40,276 bases of DNA from Rhodospirillaceae bacterium (lineage in GTDB: Bacteria; Pseudomonadota; Alphaproteobacteria; Rhodospirillales; Casp-alpha2): the NCBI GenBank assembly GCA_002696205.1, contig NZRL01000164.1:1-40276 (forward strand). Direction: 5' to 3'. Positions 36,151-40,276 of this stretch are shown piece by piece. The notes under the pieces are model-generated. The model worked only from the letters and a program-made list of their open reading frames with translations. It was not told where the DNA came from and searched no databases. The position numbers and the translations under genes were made by a program. The stretch's first letter is position 1. Each line of letters opens with the position of its first letter.

Positions 36151-36955
36151 GCGTCACCGGCCCGTCATCAGGGTTGGGGAGGCAGACACGATAAGCGTTG
36201 CCCCCGCTTCCGGCTGTGACCTCCGCGATCAAGATTTCCATGCCGTAGACACGACTGAGCGTTTCTGACGACAGCGTATCGCCGGTCGTCCCGGCGGCGA
36301 ACACGCCTCCCGTTTCCATCAGCACGGCATCATCGGCGAAGCGAAGCGCATGGTCCGGATGGTGCGACGAGATCACGATGGTCCGGCCCGCATGGGACAG
36401 GCGGCTGATACAGTCGAGGACATGAAACTGATTGGCGAAATCCAGGCTCGCCGTCGGCTCGTCCATGAAGATTACGGGCGCTTCCTGGGCCAAGGCACGG
36501 GCGATCAGAACGAGCTGGCGCTGGCCGCCGCTGATTGCCGTGAAGGACCGTTCCGCGAGATCGGCGATGCGCAGTTCCGCCAGGGCTTCGCCGGCGACCC
36601 GGCGGTCCACGGCGCCCGGTGCCGCGAACATACCGAGATGCGGGGCGCGCCCCATCAGCACCACATCCATCACCGAAAACGGGAAGTAGCCTTCGACAAC
36701 CTGGGGGACGTAGGCGACGCGTTTGGCGACCTCGCCCCGGGGCAGACCGGCAAGGTCGTCGCCGTCGATCAGCACCTGCCCGCCCTGGGGTTTCAGCAAT
36801 CCCAGCAGGGTTCGAAACAGGGTCGTCTTGCCGCAGCCGTTGGGGCCCAACAGCGCCGTCACCCGCCCGCCCCGAACTGTCAGATTCATGTCGCGGCCCA
36901 CCGGGTAGCCCGGATAGCCGGTCGCCAGGGCGCGGGTTTCGATCGTCAACGCCAT
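36146..36955 (-). CDS. FecE-type ABC transporter ATP-binding protein (candidate molybdate/tungstate importer)
   Basis: MALTIETRALATGYPGYPVGRDMNLTVRGGRVTALLGPNGCGKTTLFRTLLGLL...ISGGQRQLVLIARALAQEAPVIFMDEPTASLD. Confidence 0.9.
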   Translation of the reverse strand: MALTIETRALATGYPGYPVGRDMNLTVRGGRVTALLGPNGCGKTTLFRTLLGLLKPQGGQVLIDGDDLAGLPRGEVAKRVAYVPQVVEGYFPFSVMDVVLMGRAPHLGMFAAPGAVDRRVAGEALAELRIADLAERSFTAISGGQRQLVLIARALAQEAPVIFMDEPTASLDFANQFHVLDCISRLSHAGRTIVISSHHPDHALRFADDAVLMETGGVFAAGTTGDTLSSETLSRVYGMEILIAEVTAGSGGNAYRVCLPNPDDGPVTP

Positions 36956-37986
36956 GACAGCCTCGCCCGGGCGAGGACCCACAGAAACAGCGGCGCGCCG
37001 ACGAAGGCATTGAGAACGCCCAAGGGAATTTCCACGGTCGTCGCGGCGCGGGCCAGCGTATCGACCCCCAGAAGATAGATCGCCCCCAGCAGGACCGTCG
37101 CCGGCAACAGGCGCGAGAACTCTGGCCCGACGAGGAAACGGGCCATATGCGGGATGATCAGCCCGACCCAGCCGACGGTCCCGGCGATGGCGACGACCGC
37201 CGATGTCGCAAGCGTGGCGCAAACCACCAGGACCAGGCGCAGGCGTTCCGTATCGATACCCAGGGCCCGCGCTTCATCGTCGCCGAGGGACATCAGATTG
37301 ACCCGCCAGCGCAGGAACAACAGCGGCACGAGCCCCAGGGCCACGGCGGGCCAGGCCGTGGCAAGGTCGGCGAAGGTGACCCCGGCGAGCGAACCCATCA
37401 GCCAAAACGTGATCGCCGGCAACTGATCGTAGGGATCGGCGAGATAGGTCAGCACGGCGATCCCCGCCCCCATCACCGCGCCGATCACAACCCCGGCCAG
37501 AACCAGGACCAGGATCGGATCATGCGCGCCCCGCACGGCACGAGCCACCGAATAAACCAATGTCACCGCCCCCAGCCCGAACACGAAGGCCATGGCCTGG
37601 ATCGCGGCGACGGGCAGCGACAGGAAGATCGCCAGGACCGCCCCCAGACCGGCGCCCGACGTCACCCCCAGGATGTCGGGGGCGACCAGGGGATTGCGGA
37701 ACACGGACTGATAGGTCGCTCCGGCGGCCGACAACGCCAGACCGACCAGCAGGGCCGCCGTCAGGCGCGGCACCCGGATGTCCAGAACCACGGCGCGGGC
37801 CCTGTCGCCGACATCTTGCGGCAGGCCGGTCATGCCTTCCCAAAGAATGCGGGCGACGTCGATCATGGAGACGGGAAACCGGCCGACCGTCGCGGCGGCG
37901 AAGAACAACATCGCCACGGCGCCGAGACCGAGCGCATAGATGAGCGCCCTGCGGGTCCGGACCGCCGCTGTTCCCCCACCCGTCAT
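36946..37986 (-). CDS. FecCD-type ABC transporter permease
   Basis: LDIRVPRLTAALLVGLALSAAGATYQSVFRNPLVAPDILGVTSGAGLGAVLAIF...FWLMGSLAGVTFADL...GTVGWVGLIIPHMARFLVGPE. Confidence 0.95.
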   Translation of the reverse strand: MTGGGTAAVRTRRALIYALGLGAVAMLFFAAATVGRFPVSMIDVARILWEGMTGLPQDVGDRARAVVLDIRVPRLTAALLVGLALSAAGATYQSVFRNPLVAPDILGVTSGAGLGAVLAIFLSLPVAAIQAMAFVFGLGAVTLVYSVARAVRGAHDPILVLVLAGVVIGAVMGAGIAVLTYLADPYDQLPAITFWLMGSLAGVTFADLATAWPAVALGLVPLLFLRWRVNLMSLGDDEARALGIDTERLRLVLVVCATLATSAVVAIAGTVGWVGLIIPHMARFLVGPEFSRLLPATVLLGAIYLLGVDTLARAATTVEIPLGVLNAFVGAPLFLWVLARARLSWR

Positions 37987-39050
37987 GGTCTGAAGGGATT
38001 TCCGGGATGGCTGCCCGGCCCCATGATCCGGGCCAGAAGATCGCCGTCGATATCGAGGTGGTAGAAGAAGGAATAGAAATCGCGGGCCCGATCCTCGAGC
38101 CTGTCGAGAAAGTGGTCGGGGTAGAGCACCGCGAGCAGCCAATAGAGCCCGATCAGCCGGTTGGCCGAGGGCGGCCGGTCGAACCATCCCCAGGGAATGG
38201 TCGGCGAGAGATAGACCCGGCCCGCCTTGACCGCGCGCAAGGTCTTCCAAACGTCGTGCGTCCAGACCAATTCGAAGAAATTCGGGTCGGTCGTCAGAAT
38301 CACGTCCGGGTCCCATCCGAGCACGTGTTCGAGCGACACCTTGGTCAACCCGCCTTCGCCCGCCGCTTCGGCGACGTTGACCGCCCCCGCATGGGCGAGC
38401 AATTCGACATTGATCGATCCCTTGAGGCCCGTTTGCAGGCCGTCCGCCCCCCGCCCGTAATAGACCCGCGGCGGCGAGGCCCCCGCAACGGATGCCCGCG
38501 CCGCCGCCAGTTCACCGATGATTTCCTCCGCCTTGGCGGCGCAGGCACGGCCCCGGTCCGGACGGCCGATCAGATCGCCCAAGGTCAGAAACGATTTCGG
38601 GATGTTGTCAAAGCGGCCGTCGATCAAGGCATAAGGAATGCCCGTCTGCGCCTGCACCCGATCGGCAAGGGAAACATAGGTGGGTTTGACCGAGCCGTAA
38701 TCGAGGATCAGATCCGGCTTCATCATCATCACGGTTTCCAGGTTGGCGCTGCCGCCGCGCCCGGTCAGCCGCCCCGTCGTCGGCAGGTCATGGTACCTCG
38801 CCGGAATACCCGCGCGTTCCTGGCCGCGCAGCGGGCGCGTCCATCCCGCCATCAGGTCGGGCGCCATCATATAAAGAATGATCGAAGCCGGCGGACCGGC
38901 GGGGAAGACTTTGGAAACGGTCTCCGGCATATCGACCGCACGCCCCGCGGAATCGGTCATGCGCCGGACTGCGGCACGCCCCACGGCGGGCACGGCCAGC
39001 GCCCCCAAACATCCCATCAGTGCCAGTATCCGGCGGCGGTCGAATTGCAT
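37983..39050 (-). CDS. FecB/TroA-like periplasmic substrate-binding protein
   Basis: Signal peptide plus MTDSAGRAVDMPETVSKVFPAGPPASIILYMMAPDLMAGW...METVMMMKPDLILDYG-type motif...GWDPDVILTTDPNFF; overlaps permease start. Confidence 0.9.
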   Translation of the reverse strand: MQFDRRRILALMGCLGALAVPAVGRAAVRRMTDSAGRAVDMPETVSKVFPAGPPASIILYMMAPDLMAGWTRPLRGQERAGIPARYHDLPTTGRLTGRGGSANLETVMMMKPDLILDYGSVKPTYVSLADRVQAQTGIPYALIDGRFDNIPKSFLTLGDLIGRPDRGRACAAKAEEIIGELAAARASVAGASPPRVYYGRGADGLQTGLKGSINVELLAHAGAVNVAEAAGEGGLTKVSLEHVLGWDPDVILTTDPNFFELVWTHDVWKTLRAVKAGRVYLSPTIPWGWFDRPPSANRLIGLYWLLAVLYPDHFLDRLEDRARDFYSFFYHLDIDGDLLARIMGPGSHPGNPFRP

Positions 39051-39177
39051 CGTAATTGGCCCTCCCAGGACCGATCCGGTCCGAATTCAGTCTATGAGAT
39101 GGATCATGGACCCGGAAGGACGATCTGCTTAGATTTGCATCGTTATGCACGCTTCCGGCAATGAGGAGACGGCCATT

Positions 39178-39384
39178 ATGAAAATCAGCGCACGCAATCA
39201 GATCAAAGGCACCGTCACGAACGTCAAGGACGGGGCCGTGAACGCCCAGGTCACCGTCGATATCGGCGGCGGCAATACCGTTGTTTCGTCGATCACCCTG
39301 GAATCGGTGCAGAACCTTGGCATCGCCGTGGGCAAGGAAGTCACGATCATCGTCAAGGCGACGGATGTGATGCTAGGCGTCTAG
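39178..39384 (+). CDS. mop: Molbindin / TOBE-domain molybdate-binding protein (Mop family)
   Basis: 68 aa MKISARNQIKGTVTNVKDGAVNAQVTVDIGGGNTVVSSITLESVQNLGIAVGKEVTIIVKATDVMLGV. Confidence 0.93.
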   Translation: MKISARNQIKGTVTNVKDGAVNAQVTVDIGGGNTVVSSITLESVQNLGIAVGKEVTIIVKATDVMLGV

Positions 39385-39421
39385 CCCGCCCAGACGGCGC
39401 GCCGTTAACCGGCATAACGGG

Positions 39422-40276
39422 TCAGAGGCCTGGGGTTTCCCCGCGGCGGCGCAGATAGGCGCCGCGGACCGCTTCCGCGACCAATCCGGCGATCAGGCCG
39501 ACCGCCATGTTGCCGGCGACGCAGACAACGCCGGTCAACAGGATGACGACGCGGCAGCTCGGCTTGACCTGAAGGAACTTGCGGCTGAACGCCAAATCTG
39601 CCCCGGCGACAGCGATGATCGCGCCCACGGCGCCAAACGGCACCAGCATCAGAACATCCCGCGCCTGCGGACCGAAGCCAAGCCCGAGCGTCAGACAGAA
39701 TGCCCCGAACAACGCCGGGGCACCCCAGCCGCGCGCGCCGAACCGATGTTGCGCGATCAGCCCGCCGGACCCGTGACACATGGGCAAGGCGCCCATCGGG
39801 GAAAGCACCAGGTTCAACACCCCGGTCGACAGCGCCAGGCGCTTGGGGCTCAGACGATCCTTATCTTCGGGGAAGAATTCGGCGGCGATCGCGGAGGTCG
39901 CCAGTACGGCGTTGGACAGCGTCAGCGCCAGTTGCGGCAAGGCCGTCGTCGTCAACGCGGCCTGAAAGTCAGCCACCGTCGGAAACGCCATCACCGGCAT
40001 GTAGAGGCCCGCGCTCGCCGTCAGGGGCGGCGCATCTCCGGTCATCAGAAATGCCGATGCCGCCGTGACAACGACCGCAAGCGATCCCAGGTGGCGAAAT
40101 GGCGTCAGGAAAAGAAGTAACAGCAAGGCGAGCGCGGCACCGCCGAACAGGGGTTCCTGTTGCATATGCGACAGGCCGAGGAGCACCAGTTGGACCCCGA
40201 CGCCAAGTTGAACGCCCATGATCACCGAAGGCGGCACCAGCCTTGCGATCCGCGTGATCGCCCCGGTCACCGCAAG
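39422..40276 (-). CDS. MOT1-family (SulP-related) molybdate transporter; 5' end may extend past the window
   Basis: PPSVIMGVQLGVGVQLVLLGL...LSPMGALPMCHGSGGLIAQHRFGARGW...ALFGAFCLTLGLGFG; PMCHGxGGL.xxxRFGAR is a MOT1 signature. Confidence 0.85.
   Translation of the reverse strand, partial: LAVTGAITRIARLVPPSVIMGVQLGVGVQLVLLGLSHMQQEPLFGGAALALLLLLFLTPFRHLGSLAVVVTAASAFLMTGDAPPLTASAGLYMPVMAFPTVADFQAALTTTALPQLALTLSNAVLATSAIAAEFFPEDKDRLSPKRLALSTGVLNLVLSPMGALPMCHGSGGLIAQHRFGARGWGAPALFGAFCLTLGLGFGPQARDVLMLVPFGAVGAIIAVAGADLAFSRKFLQVKPSCRVVILLTGVVCVAGNMAVGLIAGLVAEAVRGAYLRRRGETPGL

Noticed and set aside
1-40276. CRISPR arrays, rRNA operons, intact tRNAs, IS elements or prophage genes
   Set aside because: No regularly spaced repeats, rRNA-like sequence, transposase/integrase motif or phage structural gene was noticed in any frame; only a doubtful tRNA relic at about 36.13 kb.

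Overview
GC-rich (about 65%) alphaproteobacterial chromosomal window; the Rhodospirillales-like affiliation is inferred from gene content only. Nearly every base is assignable to genes. (1) About 1-13.1 kb, minus strand: an oxalate/C1 catabolic block made of a TctCBA tripartite tricarboxylate transporter, a GntR/FCD regulator, oxalyl-CoA decarboxylase (oxc), formyl-CoA transferase (frc), a stand-alone formyltransferase resembling the ALDH1L1 N-terminal domain, formate-THF ligase (fhs), a tandem UspA protein, an FAH-family hydrolase and a ketopantoate-reductase-like protein cut by the window edge. (2) About 13.5-14.15 kb: a small secreted hypothetical protein and an AT-rich island. (3) About 14.2-25.4 kb: a C-P lyase phosphonate locus (phnGHIJKL plus a DUF1045 2H-phosphoesterase on minus, phnF and phnM on plus, phnCDE on minus) with a large near-palindromic operator and a 116-aa chemoreceptor-tip 'mini-MCP' gene. 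(4) About 25.8-31.5 kb: a hybrid histidine kinase of about 1718 aa (CHASE4-HAMP-5xPAS-HK-REC-REC-HPt) and a single-domain response regulator. (5) About 31.5-34 kb: orphan dppD/dppF ATPases and an uncharacterised 189-aa gene with a Fur-box-like upstream site. (6) About 34.2-36 kb: an overlapping amidoligase / class-I glutamine amidotransferase pair. (7) About 36.1-40.3 kb: a FecBCD-type ABC importer next to a molbindin (Mop) and a MOT1-family molybdate transporter. The best candidates for undescribed biology are a possible direct formyl-CoA to THF formyl transfer step in the oxalate operon, the amidoligase/GATase pair, the mini-MCP in the phosphonate locus, and a shared TGTATAC-type operator linking the TTT transporter to the oxalate genes. 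All homology calls are by eye from translated motifs; no database search was run.
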